Below are positions 35,414 through 44,217 of a DNA stretch of 64,000 nt, one piece after another. The stretch is from Seribacter sp963934295. GTDB lineage: Bacteria > Verrucomicrobiota > Verrucomicrobiia > Opitutales > Seribacteraceae. Where the stretch lies: positions 124,001-188,000 of the forward strand of contig CAWVXY010000001.1 in NCBI GenBank assembly GCA_963934295.1, read 5' to 3'. Numbering within the stretch: position 1 is the stretch's first letter; each line of letters starts with the position of its first letter. A model generated the notes under the pieces. The model was not told where the DNA came from, searched no databases, and saw nothing but the letters and a program-made list of their open reading frames with translations. Both the position numbers and the translations under genes were made by a program.

Positions 35414-36829
35414 CTAAGAAAATAATTCCTTAACCACACGGCCATACACATCAGTCAATCGAAAATCCCTACCCGCGTAACTGTAGGTTAATTTTTCATG
35501 ATCTAATCCCATTGCATGCAAAATGGTGGCATGCAAGTCATGCATATGAACCCGGTTATCCACCGCGACCCCTCCAATTTCATCCGTTGAACCATAAGAA
35601 ATTCCAGGTTTTATTCCGCCGCCGGCAAGAAATACCGTAAAGCCACGCGGATTATGATCCCTTCCATCTTTTCCTTGAGAAAAAGGTGTTCTTCCGAATT
35701 CGCCTCCCCACCACACCAATGTATCTTCCAATAAACCCCGTGCTTTTAGATCCTGTAATAATCCAGCGACCGGTTTGTCCGTTGCTCGGGCGTGATCGGC
35801 ATGTTTCGGCATATTACCGTGTTGATCCCACCTTGGATTAGCCGATTCATCCGAATAATTAACGCTTACAAACCTAACTCCTCGTTCGACCATTCTTCTG
35901 GCTAATAGACATTGCTTACCAAAATCATCTGTATGTTTCTCGTCTATACCATAAATGCTTCTGGTAGCCTTCGTCTCTTTGGACAAATCAGTTAATTCGG
36001 GGGCCTCCATTTGCATTCGCCAAGCCAACTCGTAATTTTCAATGGTCGCCTCCATCTCATCATCCTGAGAATAGCCACTCGATTGAACAGCGTTTAAATG
36101 CTGCAATAGATTGAAACGACTTTTTCTTTGAGAATCGTTAAGCATCGCATTCTCTACATTTCGTATCTTGGCTCCATTGACATTCCCTGCTCTTCCCAGA
36201 GCTGTGCCCTGATGAATGGATGGCAAAAAAGCATTACCGTAATTTCGTGGCCCACCTTTGCTTGAAGATGGGGAAATCGTTACGAAAGCGGGTAAATTAT
36301 GATTCTCCGTCCCAAGGCCATATGAAATCCAACTCCCCATAGATGGACGAACCAAGTTGGTGGCTCCTGTATGCATAAATAGGGTAGAGGGACCATGAGC
36401 AACTCCTTCTGTATGCATGGAATGAATAAAAGCGAGTTCATCAACATGTTGAGCAATATGCGGAAACAAAGAGGATACATACTTCCCGCATTGACCATAC
36501 TGCTTAAATTCCCAGAGAGGTTTCATCAAAGTACGCTTACTCGCTTTACCAAAAGTGTTAGTGCGCACACCAACAAAATCAACTTGCTTATTGTCTTTAG
36601 AGAAAAGTTCCGGTTTGAAATCGAAAGTATCCACATGACTGGGTCCGCCTGCCATGAAAATAAAGATTACACGCTTAGCTCGTTGGGGAAAATAGGAAGG
36701 CCTCGCCAGTAGCGAACTCGGTGGTTGAGCATTCGCATGTTCTAAACCAGCCAAGGCAAGAGAACCAAATCCACAAGCTACTGACTTCAATAAATTTCTA
36801 CGGGATAATTCTTGAGGGTGCCTAATCAT
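35414..36829 (-). CDS. DUF1501 protein (sulfatase-like fold), Tat-exported
   Basis: The 471-aa protein has a twin-arginine signal (SRRNLLK at residues 9-15, then a hydrophobic stretch), so it is exported folded. The body is a DUF1501 domain of the alkaline-phosphatase/sulfatase superfamily, with F-M-A-G-G-P-S-H-V-D-T-F-D near the start, WWGGEFGRTPF and the late D-H-N-P-R-G segment. The biochemical role of DUF1501 is not established. It lies seven bases downstream of a PSCyt1/DUF1549/DUF1553 gene. That pairing is characteristic of Planctomycetes and Verrucomicrobia and suggests that the two products work together. Confidence 0.92.
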   Translation of the reverse strand: MIRHPQELSRRNLLKSVACGFGSLALAGLEHANAQPPSSLLARPSYFPQRAKRVIFIFMAGGPSHVDTFDFKPELFSKDNKQVDFVGVRTNTFGKASKRTLMKPLWEFKQYGQCGKYVSSLFPHIAQHVDELAFIHSMHTEGVAHGPSTLFMHTGATNLVRPSMGSWISYGLGTENHNLPAFVTISPSSSKGGPRNYGNAFLPSIHQGTALGRAGNVNGAKIRNVENAMLNDSQRKSRFNLLQHLNAVQSSGYSQDDEMEATIENYELAWRMQMEAPELTDLSKETKATRSIYGIDEKHTDDFGKQCLLARRMVERGVRFVSVNYSDESANPRWDQHGNMPKHADHARATDKPVAGLLQDLKARGLLEDTLVWWGGEFGRTPFSQGKDGRDHNPRGFTVFLAGGGIKPGISYGSTDEIGGVAVDNRVHMHDLHATILHAMGLDHEKLTYSYAGRDFRLTDVYGRVVKELFS

Positions 36830-36836
36830 AATTTAA

Positions 36837-39689
36837 TTAATTAAGATATCTAAAATCCAAACATGCAAAAAGAGAATGCACAAGACCTTCCATTGCTTTT
36901 GAACTTATTTTCCCATTTAGGCTTTGGCCTAAATAACCATTAATGAATTTTATTTCTTCATCATGCGGACCACGGCCAAGGCAGCTCAAAAAAGCCAATT
37001 TAATCTTGTCGGCCTCATCTACATTCTGGTGAACCAGAATTTTTTTGGCAGTAAGTTCAGATTGCTTCATTACAAAGTCATTATTCATCATATACAATGC
37101 TTGGGTGGGAACTGTACTGGTGTTACGATTACCAGAAACCAATCCAGGGTTTGGATAATCAAATACATCAAAAATTTCCGGAACTTTATTTCGATCAATT
37201 TTTTCAAATAATGAGCGGTTTTGGTTCACCTTGGAGTTTTTAAAAGAAATCTGCCCACTGGCCAAAAGCATGGCGTCCCGAATCGCTTCCGCTTCCAATC
37301 TTCGTCGGTTATGCCTGGAAAAAAGTTGATTCTCAGGATCCTCCTTTAATACATATGTAGAAGCGGAAGAGGACATTTGATAGGTACTCGACAGAACAAT
37401 CTTACGGATGAGTGCTTTGGTGGACCATTTTTTATCAATGAAAAACTGAGCGAGATAATTCAAAAGTTCAGGGTGGGTAGGACGATTACCCATTTCTCCG
37501 AAATTGTCTGGACTCGCCACGATTCCACGACCAAACAGATGGTGCCACACTCGATTGACAAATACTCGTGCAGTAAGAGGGTTTTGGGGAGATGATATCC
37601 AACGTGCAAGTTCCAATCGACCGCTTGATGATTCCGGGATCTGAGGATAAGGGGACAAATTTTCAGGCGTTGCGACGACCAAAAAACCCCGCGGAACAAT
37701 CGGTCCCAAATTACGTATCCCCCCCCGAAGATGGATATGCCCATCACCCACTTCTTTCTGCTCCAAAACGGACATGACCTTTTGAACTTTAGGCGGCTTT
37801 TTCTCTTTATGGTCCTCAATAGCTTTTTTCCATTCAGCAACTTGTTTTTCTGCGTTCTTAATCTGAATTTTTACCCTTGTTTTATCCTCAGAATCAACTG
37901 CGGGTAATCGAGAACGATCAGCAATGGATTCTTTAATTACCGGTACCAGACGAATCGCATCCGCGATAACCACTTTCGTTGTTCCTTCGGTTGTAATCTG
38001 GACAACATCCCTCTTTCTCTTATCGAAATTAAATTTTCCAACGGACTTAAATGAACCAAGTATATTTGGGGCTTTAGTTTGATCAATGTAGATTTTCTGT
38101 TCACCATCCGCATGCATAACAGTCACCGGAGTTCTCTTCGACCGATTTGGTCCACTAGTATAAGAGACTTGCACATCATATTCTCCCTGATGTGGAATGT
38201 TTGCTGAAAAGGTAATCGATTTGTTACCCTTGTCCTTATTATCATCGTGCAAATATCGTTTTCCAACAAAACCATTATTATGGGTGGAAGAAATCCATTT
38301 TCCTGAAAATTTGGCATCTGAATCATCCACAATCACTCCATCAAGGGAAAGTGGATCCAAAAATCTTTGCCTGGTATGCGAAATTACCTTTTCGCCTCCC
38401 AATGACTTCAATGCTGAAAGGGCTTCTTTTAATTTCTTCTCAAAGGAGGCCAAGATCTTGTTATGTTCTTTTCTCTGTATGCTAAACTCATCACGCAATT
38501 CTCTTTCGTGAAAACCGGCTACATTTCCCGGAACTAAACTATTAGTGCTTCGAAAGATACCCGCCATTGAATAGTAGTCTTTTGTTGGAATCGGATCAAA
38601 AGGGTGATCATGACAACGGGCACACCCCATCGTAATACCCATAAATGCACTCCCGACCGTACTAAGCTGTTCGTCAACCACCTCCATTCTCAAGAGTTCT
38701 TTATCCTGCAATTCGTAGTTATGGGGACCGAGAGCCAAAAATCCCGTACCCGTTAAATTTTCATTATACTCAGAGTCGGAGTTTGCGGGGATCAAATCTC
38801 CGGCAATTTGCTCGATAATAAAACGGTCAAACGGTTTGTCCTTATTAAAACTATCAATCACATAGTCACGATATCGACTTGCATTTGGAAATGGGTTATT
38901 ACGTCCACCACCAGTCGTATCTGCGTAACGAGCCACATCCAACCAATGACGCCCCCATCGTTCTCCAAACCTTTTTGAATTAAGTAGTTTATCCACCAAC
39001 CTAGAATATGAACCAGAGGAACGATCCGAAATAAAGGCTTTGATTTGATCAGGACTTGGCGGAAGTCCGGTTAAATCGAAATAAACTCTCCTAAGTAATG
39101 TGTTTTGATCAGCTTGCATAGCTGGGCTTAGCTTCTTAGATTCCAATTTTTCTAAAATAAAATAGTCTATAGGCTCATTGGGCCAGTTCTTTAAATGTAC
39201 GCTGGGTAATGGTTGATCTTCTATCGCCTTAAATGCCCAATATTTGCGCCCCTCAACTAATCCCTTGACCTGAAATTGTTTTCCCTTTGTTACAATCCCA
39301 ATTTTCTCTTCTCGTGGATCACTGGCCCCGCTAATAATCCAATTTTCAATATCCGTAATTTCTTCCTCAGACAACTTTCTATCTGGTGGCATACGCAGAT
39401 CATTACTCCTGTAGCGTATAGCTTTAATCAGAACGCTACTATGGGGGTCACCCGGAAGAATCACCGGTCCATTGTCTCCACCTTTCATCCATCCATCCCT
39501 TCTGTCAAGAAGCAAATTTCCTTTAAGTTTTTTGGATTCTTCAGAATGACATTCGTAGCAATTTCTTACCAAGATTGGTCTTATCTTTTTTTCAAAAAAA
39601 TCAAACTTTTTTGACTCATTCCCCCATGAATGATCCGTCAAAAGTAGAATCAAAAAAAGGGGTAGTAAAATCGAAGATAAAATATTCAT
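36837..39689 (-). CDS. PSCyt1-DUF1549-DUF1553 protein (planctomycete cytochrome c type)
   Basis: The 950-aa exported protein has a signal peptide (1-23). A PSCyt1 cytochrome c domain follows with heme motif CYECH at residues 44-48 and the pattern L-R-M-P-P-D. DUF1549 (about 165-400, with GERWGRHWLDVARYADT and GCARCHDHPFDPI, a second CxxCH) comes next. A carbohydrate-binding-like insert (about 450-590) precedes DUF1553 (about 670-940; ARVFVNRVWHHLFGRGIV, LSSTYQMSS, RRRLEAEAIRDAML). Two heme sites imply electron transfer. These proteins are abundant in PVC bacteria and often associated with polysaccharide use. It is directly upstream of DUF1501. Confidence 0.92.
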   Translation of the reverse strand: MNILSSILLPLFLILLLTDHSWGNESKKFDFFEKKIRPILVRNCYECHSEESKKLKGNLLLDRRDGWMKGGDNGPVILPGDPHSSVLIKAIRYRSNDLRMPPDRKLSEEEITDIENWIISGASDPREEKIGIVTKGKQFQVKGLVEGRKYWAFKAIEDQPLPSVHLKNWPNEPIDYFILEKLESKKLSPAMQADQNTLLRRVYFDLTGLPPSPDQIKAFISDRSSGSYSRLVDKLLNSKRFGERWGRHWLDVARYADTTGGGRNNPFPNASRYRDYVIDSFNKDKPFDRFIIEQIAGDLIPANSDSEYNENLTGTGFLALGPHNYELQDKELLRMEVVDEQLSTVGSAFMGITMGCARCHDHPFDPIPTKDYYSMAGIFRSTNSLVPGNVAGFHERELRDEFSIQRKEHNKILASFEKKLKEALSALKSLGGEKVISHTRQRFLDPLSLDGVIVDDSDAKFSGKWISSTHNNGFVGKRYLHDDNKDKGNKSITFSANIPHQGEYDVQVSYTSGPNRSKRTPVTVMHADGEQKIYIDQTKAPNILGSFKSVGKFNFDKRKRDVVQITTEGTTKVVIADAIRLVPVIKESIADRSRLPAVDSEDKTRVKIQIKNAEKQVAEWKKAIEDHKEKKPPKVQKVMSVLEQKEVGDGHIHLRGGIRNLGPIVPRGFLVVATPENLSPYPQIPESSSGRLELARWISSPQNPLTARVFVNRVWHHLFGRGIVASPDNFGEMGNRPTHPELLNYLAQFFIDKKWSTKALIRKIVLSSTYQMSSSASTYVLKEDPENQLFSRHNRRRLEAEAIRDAMLLASGQISFKNSKVNQNRSLFEKIDRNKVPEIFDVFDYPNPGLVSGNRNTSTVPTQALYMMNNDFVMKQSELTAKKILVHQNVDEADKIKLAFLSCLGRGPHDEEIKFINGYLGQSLNGKISSKAMEGLVHSLFACLDFRYLN

Positions 39690-39832
39690 TTCAAAGAATA
39701 CCTTTTAGTCGAATTTACAGAGAATTTATAGTCAAACAAGTTTTGAGTGAATTCCAAACTTTTAAAACCAAAGATCAACCCAAATAAAACGCTTTGGAGA
39801 GATAAATTTTCGTATTAAAACGAATTTGAAAG

Positions 39833-39851
39833 TTCCGTTAAATTAACGGAA
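39833..39851 (-). terminator. small hairpin downstream of the deiminase-like gene
   Basis: A perfect 7-bp stem (TTCCGTT/AACGGAA) with a five-base loop lies 55 bases after the stop at 39907 on the minus strand. Only a short CTTTC tail follows, so it may be a weak terminator. Confidence 0.3.
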
Positions 39852-39906
39852 TGCTTTATTACACAATGTGTTTCAAAAATTCTGTTTAAATTTATTTAAA
39901 TTTGAA

Positions 39907-41244
39907 CTAATTCTTATTTTCTTGCGGTCGAGGAAATGCTTTTTCCTGCAGCCCATCAATTGAAATAAATTGGGGAATATTATAGCTGATACAATGTAGT
40001 TGGCCACGCAATGCTACCAAACTGCCACAATCTATTCGCTTAACTTCCCAATCCGGGGGCAATAAAGATCTATAAACTTCCTCCGCTTGATCTTCTAATA
40101 CAGGATCCACATCGCTGAAAGATGGCATCAGTAAAACACCATTAGCCATGATCACATTCGTGTAAGAACGCCAATCATTTCCCCATTTCGGAGGCATAGG
40201 AATTCGCTTTACTTTAATTGGGCCAGCTGAGGTGCTAAGAGAAGAAACTAGTTTTGCCGTTTCGTCCAAGCGTGCACTGTTTTCAGAATCAATGGATGGG
40301 GGAATTTCAGCTATTACAGCAAGATTTTTCCCTAACATAGTCATAAACATGTCTAAGTGCCCATTAGGCTCGCCAATAAGAGGATGGACAGCAATAACTC
40401 CATTTACCCCAAGGTAATCATTAAACATGGTGATTAACTGTTTATGAGTAAAATGCCCCTCCTTATTAACGGATATAGTTTTGGAGGATGTTAAGAGCAA
40501 ACCATCGCCATTACTAATAAAATTGCCTCCTTCCAAAACTAACGGTATCGACCTCACCGGGAGACCGAGTGAGCGAGCCAATTCGAAACCCATAAAATCA
40601 TCCTGCTTGCGATCCTCCCTCATCCTTCGAGTGTGATACTTTGCATCGACCATAAGAGCACGATCATCATCATATCGAAGAATAAAAGGAGCATAATCTC
40701 GAATCCAAATGGAATTGGACGGGATGACCAAAAATCGCATAGCATGAGGGGGTAATCCAATACTGCGAATTAATTCTGCCCCTCGTAGGGCTTGCGTTTC
40801 TGAACCAACAACTCCAAAAAGAGGGACTCTATTCCCAATAGCTTTAGCAATGTCTCCGTAAAGTTTGGGCATAAGATGAATCTGGTTTTGACAACCGATC
40901 AAGATTGCAGATTGCTTTCTAAACTCTGCTACTGGAAAAAAATCTTCAGGCTCAGAAACCTTAGTAGAAATTCGGACCGCTGAATGTGCATTAACTGGAA
41001 AAGAAGATTTAGGTAAATTCTTACTGGGGATATACTTTGCTCCGCTATATACACCTCCCAAGAAAATTAATATCGCAAAAAGTGAATACCCGTAATGAGA
41101 AAATTTTCGAAAGGATTTATTTTCAAGCGGAATTGGGCTGGACTGGGTTGCTGAATTACTTGTAGTGGAATTTTCCAGCCGCTTGGTTCCAGTGGGTTTG
41201 TTCTTCTTTGTTGAATTTTCTCCAAATCTTTGCTTCCTCTTCAC
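39907..41244 (-). CDS. membrane-anchored agmatine deiminase/peptidylarginine deiminase-family protein
   Basis: The 445-aa protein has a charged 50-residue cytoplasmic N terminus, one membrane helix (about 52-70), and a guanidino-group-modifying domain outside. Family motifs are complete: W-I-R-D-Y-A-P at 180-186, LEGGNF at 237-242, G-H-L-D at 295-298 (His296), and the catalytic Cys418 near the end. Soluble relatives hydrolyse agmatine to N-carbamoylputrescine; PPAD-type relatives citrullinate peptides. The anchored form suggests an extracytoplasmic substrate, which is inference. The start is GTG, with no alternative ATG before the conserved region. Confidence 0.82.
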   Translation of the reverse strand: MKRKQRFGENSTKKNKPTGTKRLENSTTSNSATQSSPIPLENKSFRKFSHYGYSLFAILIFLGGVYSGAKYIPSKNLPKSSFPVNAHSAVRISTKVSEPEDFFPVAEFRKQSAILIGCQNQIHLMPKLYGDIAKAIGNRVPLFGVVGSETQALRGAELIRSIGLPPHAMRFLVIPSNSIWIRDYAPFILRYDDDRALMVDAKYHTRRMREDRKQDDFMGFELARSLGLPVRSIPLVLEGGNFISNGDGLLLTSSKTISVNKEGHFTHKQLITMFNDYLGVNGVIAVHPLIGEPNGHLDMFMTMLGKNLAVIAEIPPSIDSENSARLDETAKLVSSLSTSAGPIKVKRIPMPPKWGNDWRSYTNVIMANGVLLMPSFSDVDPVLEDQAEEVYRSLLPPDWEVKRIDCGSLVALRGQLHCISYNIPQFISIDGLQEKAFPRPQENKN

Positions 41245-41259
41245 AATTAAAAAGCAGAG

Positions 41260-41273
41260 GTGGAAACTTCCAC
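41260..41273. promoter_or_regulatory. 14-bp palindrome upstream of the deiminase-like gene (possible operator)
   Basis: GTGGAA and TTCCAC are separated by two bases. The site ends 15 bases before the GTG start at 41244. The spacing is too tight for an RNA hairpin, so a protein-binding operator is more likely. The regulator is unknown. Confidence 0.3.
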
Positions 41274-41296
41274 TTTACTAAAGCTATTTATAGAAT

Positions 41297-41322
41297 TTAT
41301 CTCTTTAGAGATAATTTTTTTT
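41297..41322 (+). terminator. orphan intrinsic terminator-like hairpin
   Basis: A perfect 7-bp stem (TTATCTC/GAGATAA, loop TTTA) is followed by eight T residues at 41315-41322, a textbook terminator on the plus strand. No plus-strand gene lies upstream; the only gene there is the deiminase on the other strand. It may end an antisense transcript. Confidence 0.5.
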
Positions 41323-41543
41323 GCGAGAAAATTAGATATGAGAATAAATAAAAAAGAAAATAATTGCATGTAGGTTCAGCTGGCACGGAAAACCAATTTG
41401 TATTTTTAATAGTAAAGTTAAACAAAAAATCGTAAATTTTTTCTACTGGTTACAATAGATTAATTTATCTAGTTTAGGACAAATATTGTATAAATTTTTA
41501 AAAATAAAACAACCTAAATGAGATGATAAACTCTTCTGGTAAA

Positions 41544-41579
41544 TTACTTAGCTTGCTAAATTTAGAAAAAGCTAAGTAA
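41544..41579. repeat. 11-bp perfect inverted repeat with a palindromic loop
   Basis: TTACTTAGCTT (41544-41554) pairs perfectly with 41569-41579. The 14-base loop contains a second palindrome, CTAAATTTAG. No T-run follows on either strand, so it is not a terminator. The function is unknown. Confidence 0.5.
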
Positions 41580-41771
41580 CAAGGCTACTATGAACCATGG
41601 CCAATTTATTTTCTCAATCTAAATTAGAATTAACTCTGCTCGAGTACCATCTATTGTTACATCTTAACAAAACACGGTAATTAAAATTAAAACTAGTGTA
41701 AATTCAATCCAACCGACAGAATAATGAAAGATAAGAAAATTATTTTTTTCGCTAAGAAGAACTGAATTCAA

Positions 41772-41794
41772 AATGTTTAGCTAATGCTAACATT
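41772..41794 (-). terminator. possible terminator after the Lys-rich small protein gene
   Basis: AATGTT/AACATT with an inner AGC/GCT stem and a TAAT loop forms a hairpin 27 bases after the stop at 41822. The T-tail is very short, so the call is weak. Confidence 0.3.
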
Positions 41795-41821
41795 CCATTT
41801 AATTATAAGAAGATACAGCTA

Positions 41822-41926
41822 CTATCTTTTAGCAGCTTTTTTTAATTTTTTCGCTTCCTTCTTTTCCTTTTGTGTTTTGCCAGCTTTCTTTTTGACTTCT
41901 TTCTTTGCGTTTTGCCCCTTTGCCAT
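41822..41926 (-). CDS. small Lys-rich basic protein (34 aa)
   Basis: This 34-codon reading frame starts at ATG 41924-41926 and ends with TAG at 41822-41824. The product starts MAKGQNAKKEVKKKAGKTQK, and most of the remaining residues are Lys, Ala or Glu. Short proteins beginning MAKGQ and rich in lysine occur in many bacteria, usually as uncharacterised orphans. They are routinely missed by gene finders because of their size. The basic composition suggests RNA or DNA binding, but this is inference. It lies downstream of the cold-shock gene on the same strand, 118 bases away. Confidence 0.6.
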   Translation of the reverse strand: MAKGQNAKKEVKKKAGKTQKEKKEAKKLKKAAKR

Positions 41927-42044
41927 AAAATTATTTTCTATTTAGTGAACCAAAGTAAAGCATTCCTGTCACAAACAACAGAAATGCTTATCTTTTTTAG
42001 AATGAGTTTAGATGGTAGCTTTCACTACCTTTAAAAAAGTTTAT

Positions 42045-42251
42045 TTAAGCAGGAACAACATTCTTCGCACAAGGTCCTTTCTGTCCAGTACCTTCCTCAT
42101 ACTCCACTTCCTGACCATCGTTTAATGTGGCATATCCATCGCCACTTTTAATTTCAGAATGATGAACGAAAAGATCATCCCCTCCACCCTCTGGTGTAAT
42201 GAAACCGAAACCTTTATCTGAATTGAACCACTTTACTGTACCTTTGCTCAT
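42045..42251 (-). CDS. cold-shock protein, CspA family
   Basis: The 68-aa single OB-fold protein has both RNA-binding motifs, KGFGFI (RNP1) and DLFVHHS (RNP2), and starts MSKGTVKWFNSDKGFGF. It binds single-stranded RNA or DNA and acts as an RNA chaperone. Its long upstream region (42252-42595) contains an 8-bp inverted repeat close to the start codon, which could make its translation temperature- or structure-dependent. Confidence 0.96.
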   Translation of the reverse strand: MSKGTVKWFNSDKGFGFITPEGGGDDLFVHHSEIKSGDGYATLNDGQEVEYEEGTGQKGPCAKNVVPA

Positions 42252-42595
42252 TATTACTATCTCTATATTGTTGGTGAATTGTAAGGATTATCGTACTTTC
42301 GAATTCACCACTCGAAGTAAAATTTGAATTGTTACAAACTTTGAAAAATAACCGGAGATATAAATCATAGTAATGTTTTAAAAGGCTATATGGTTGTTAA
42401 TTTCTATCAAATAGCAATCCTAAACCCCATATTGTTAAATTTTAACCCTAACATTAAATTCGGTACCCAGAAAAACTTAAGGTTCTAAAATGTCATACAG
42501 GATTCAAAAAAGTTAACATCTCAATAAAAGTTTTAAGGGAATAGTGATTTTGTATTTCTATTACCTAAAATGCTCTTTAGGGCCTTCCTCGAAAT
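42252..42595. other. non-coding region upstream of the cold-shock gene
   Basis: These 344 AT-rich bases separate the sulfatase stop (42596) from the csp start (42251), both on the minus strand. No gene is visible. The region should hold the csp promoter and a 5' untranslated leader. A 6-bp hairpin at 42564-42581 (CCTAAA/TTTAGG) just after the sulfatase stop may mark the end of that transcript but has no T-run. I could not read a convincing -35/-10 pair. Confidence 0.4.
42273..42309 (-). promoter_or_regulatory. inverted repeat in the presumed csp 5' leader
   Basis: GGTGAATT (42273-42280) and AATTCACC (42302-42309) form a perfect 8-bp stem around a 21-base loop. The stem ends 21 bases upstream of the csp ATG. 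In an mRNA leader this could be a control hairpin; as DNA it could be an operator. Confidence 0.35.
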
Positions 42596-44089
42596 TTACA
42601 GTTTTGGTGATTTCCAGCTCGGAATTCCTCCTTTTTTCAACTGTTTCGCATGTAAAACATGATAGGGCTGACTTGGGGACATTGGTACCTCCTCATTCAC
42701 CATAAGGGGGCGGGTTTCCTTCCAAAACTTTTCGTAAGCTAACCGCATCGACTGGACTACTTTGGGATTTTTGTCCGCAATATCCAAAAGTTGCGAAGGA
42801 TCTTTCTTCATATCGTAGAGCTTGTTCTCTACTAGGCGAAAACGCTCGTTCCTAACCGCAAAACGCTTCCACATATGATCAGTCGGTTCGGAACCGGTTT
42901 TCCAACGGGCACCCTGCGTAAAAAGATAGCGGTCCTTCCACTTGGCTTGTGGATTTTTGATTAGGGGCAGGAGGCTCCGTCCCTCGACTTGCCCCTTGGG
43001 TAACTGGTCAATACCCACAATATCAGCAAGTGTGGGTAAAAGATCAATATGAGCGGAAATTCTTTCAACCACTTGGTCGGCTGCGAATTTGCCTGGCCAA
43101 CGAACAAAAAATGGCACGCGAACCCCACCTTCATCAGCCGAACTTTTTGCACCCTTCATCCCCGCATTGAAACCTTCCATAGGCTTGCCGTCCTTGGACA
43201 TACCAAGCTTGGAGCCTTCTCGTACCATTCCCCCAACTGAGCCATTATCGGACATAAAAATAAGGATTGTGTCCTTGGCGAGGTTCCATTCGTCGAGCTT
43301 GCTCATAAGCCGCCCCATATTCTGATCGATGTTTTCTATCATTCCATAGAATCCGGCATCTCTTTCGGAGAAACCAAGATCAGTAAATCGTTTTGCATTT
43401 TGGGGCGGAGCAATAAAAGGGCCATGCGGAGCATTCGTCGTGATATAGGCAAAGAAGGGTTTTCCTTGGTCTTTCATTTTTTTCATCCATCCCATTCCTG
43501 CGGTGAAAAATAAGTCGGTGCAATAGCCCTGAGTCTTTACAAAGGAACCATTGTGACGAATGGTTGGATTAAAATATTTATTACCCGGAACATCAGCACA
43601 TGAGCAATTAAATCTCTGTCCAATTCCACCTGCTCCATGGATAAAGGCTTCGTCAAAACCGCGCTTGTGTGGTTGATAGGGCTCCTCGTCCCCTAAATGC
43701 CACTTTCCAAATATCCCGGAAACATAGCCCGCCTTCGATAATACCTGAGGGAGGGTCACCGTGCTTAATGCCATCCTTTCCCTTTCTAAAATGGTGTGGG
43801 TAATTCCATTTTTCATGGGGTGACGGCCCGACATGAGGGCAGCTCGGGTGGGCGAGCAGGTGGGACTGACCAGAAACCTTTCAAAGCGGGTGCTTTGGCC
43901 GTGTAACTTATCCAAGTTTGGAGTTTTAATCCATGGATTTCCGTGCTTTCCAATAGGGCCATAACCTTGGTCATCAGTGATCATAAGTACAATATTGGGC
44001 TTGGATCCAAAGGGTAACTCCTTACAAAACAGGTTTAATATTCCTGGAAAAAGAGATAAGAAAATAAGAAATGATGTTCTTGGTGTCAT
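42596..44089 (-). CDS. secreted sulfatase (formylglycine-dependent)
   Basis: The 497-aa exported enzyme has a signal peptide after the ATG at 44087-44089. The frame is open for 15 codons further upstream, but that part looks unrelated. The N-terminal metal motif ITDDQGYG is present. The sulfatase signature is CSPTRAALMSGRHP, with the cysteine (Cys78) converted to formylglycine. FGKWHLGD, the late MSDNGS and the C-terminal LYDMKKDP segment are also typical. It hydrolyses sulfate esters, probably from marine polysaccharides; the exact substrate cannot be told. No maturation enzyme (FGE or anSME) gene is in the window. Confidence 0.93.
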   Translation of the reverse strand: MTPRTSFLIFLSLFPGILNLFCKELPFGSKPNIVLMITDDQGYGPIGKHGNPWIKTPNLDKLHGQSTRFERFLVSPTCSPTRAALMSGRHPMKNGITHTILERERMALSTVTLPQVLSKAGYVSGIFGKWHLGDEEPYQPHKRGFDEAFIHGAGGIGQRFNCSCADVPGNKYFNPTIRHNGSFVKTQGYCTDLFFTAGMGWMKKMKDQGKPFFAYITTNAPHGPFIAPPQNAKRFTDLGFSERDAGFYGMIENIDQNMGRLMSKLDEWNLAKDTILIFMSDNGSVGGMVREGSKLGMSKDGKPMEGFNAGMKGAKSSADEGGVRVPFFVRWPGKFAADQVVERISAHIDLLPTLADIVGIDQLPKGQVEGRSLLPLIKNPQAKWKDRYLFTQGARWKTGSEPTDHMWKRFAVRNERFRLVENKLYDMKKDPSQLLDIADKNPKVVQSMRLAYEKFWKETRPLMVNEEVPMSPSQPYHVLHAKQLKKGGIPSWKSPKL

Positions 44090-44217
44090 GAATGTTTGCT
44101 TAAATTTAAGTTGGTGGTTGAACAAACATATCAAAACCTGCCTTGACTATGCACAAGCACAAAAACACCACCTTGCTGTTTGACCAATGAGAGGGTTTAG
44201 GGCTAACTTGTTATTTG

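Larger units (their letters stand above)
41245..41821. other. non-coding stretch with several inverted repeats
   Basis: No credible coding sequence was seen in these 577 AT-rich bases. Four structures stand out: a GTGGAA-AC-TTCCAC palindrome at 41260-41273, just upstream of the deiminase start; a terminator-like hairpin at 41297-41322; an 11-bp inverted repeat at 41544-41579; and a hairpin at 41772-41794. Together they suggest transcribed, structured non-coding DNA rather than spacer. Confidence 0.45.

Noticed and set aside
39575..39787. 70-codon ORF opposite the 5' end of the DUF1553 gene
   Set aside because: It overlaps a well-supported gene on the other strand and has no protein-like pattern of its own.
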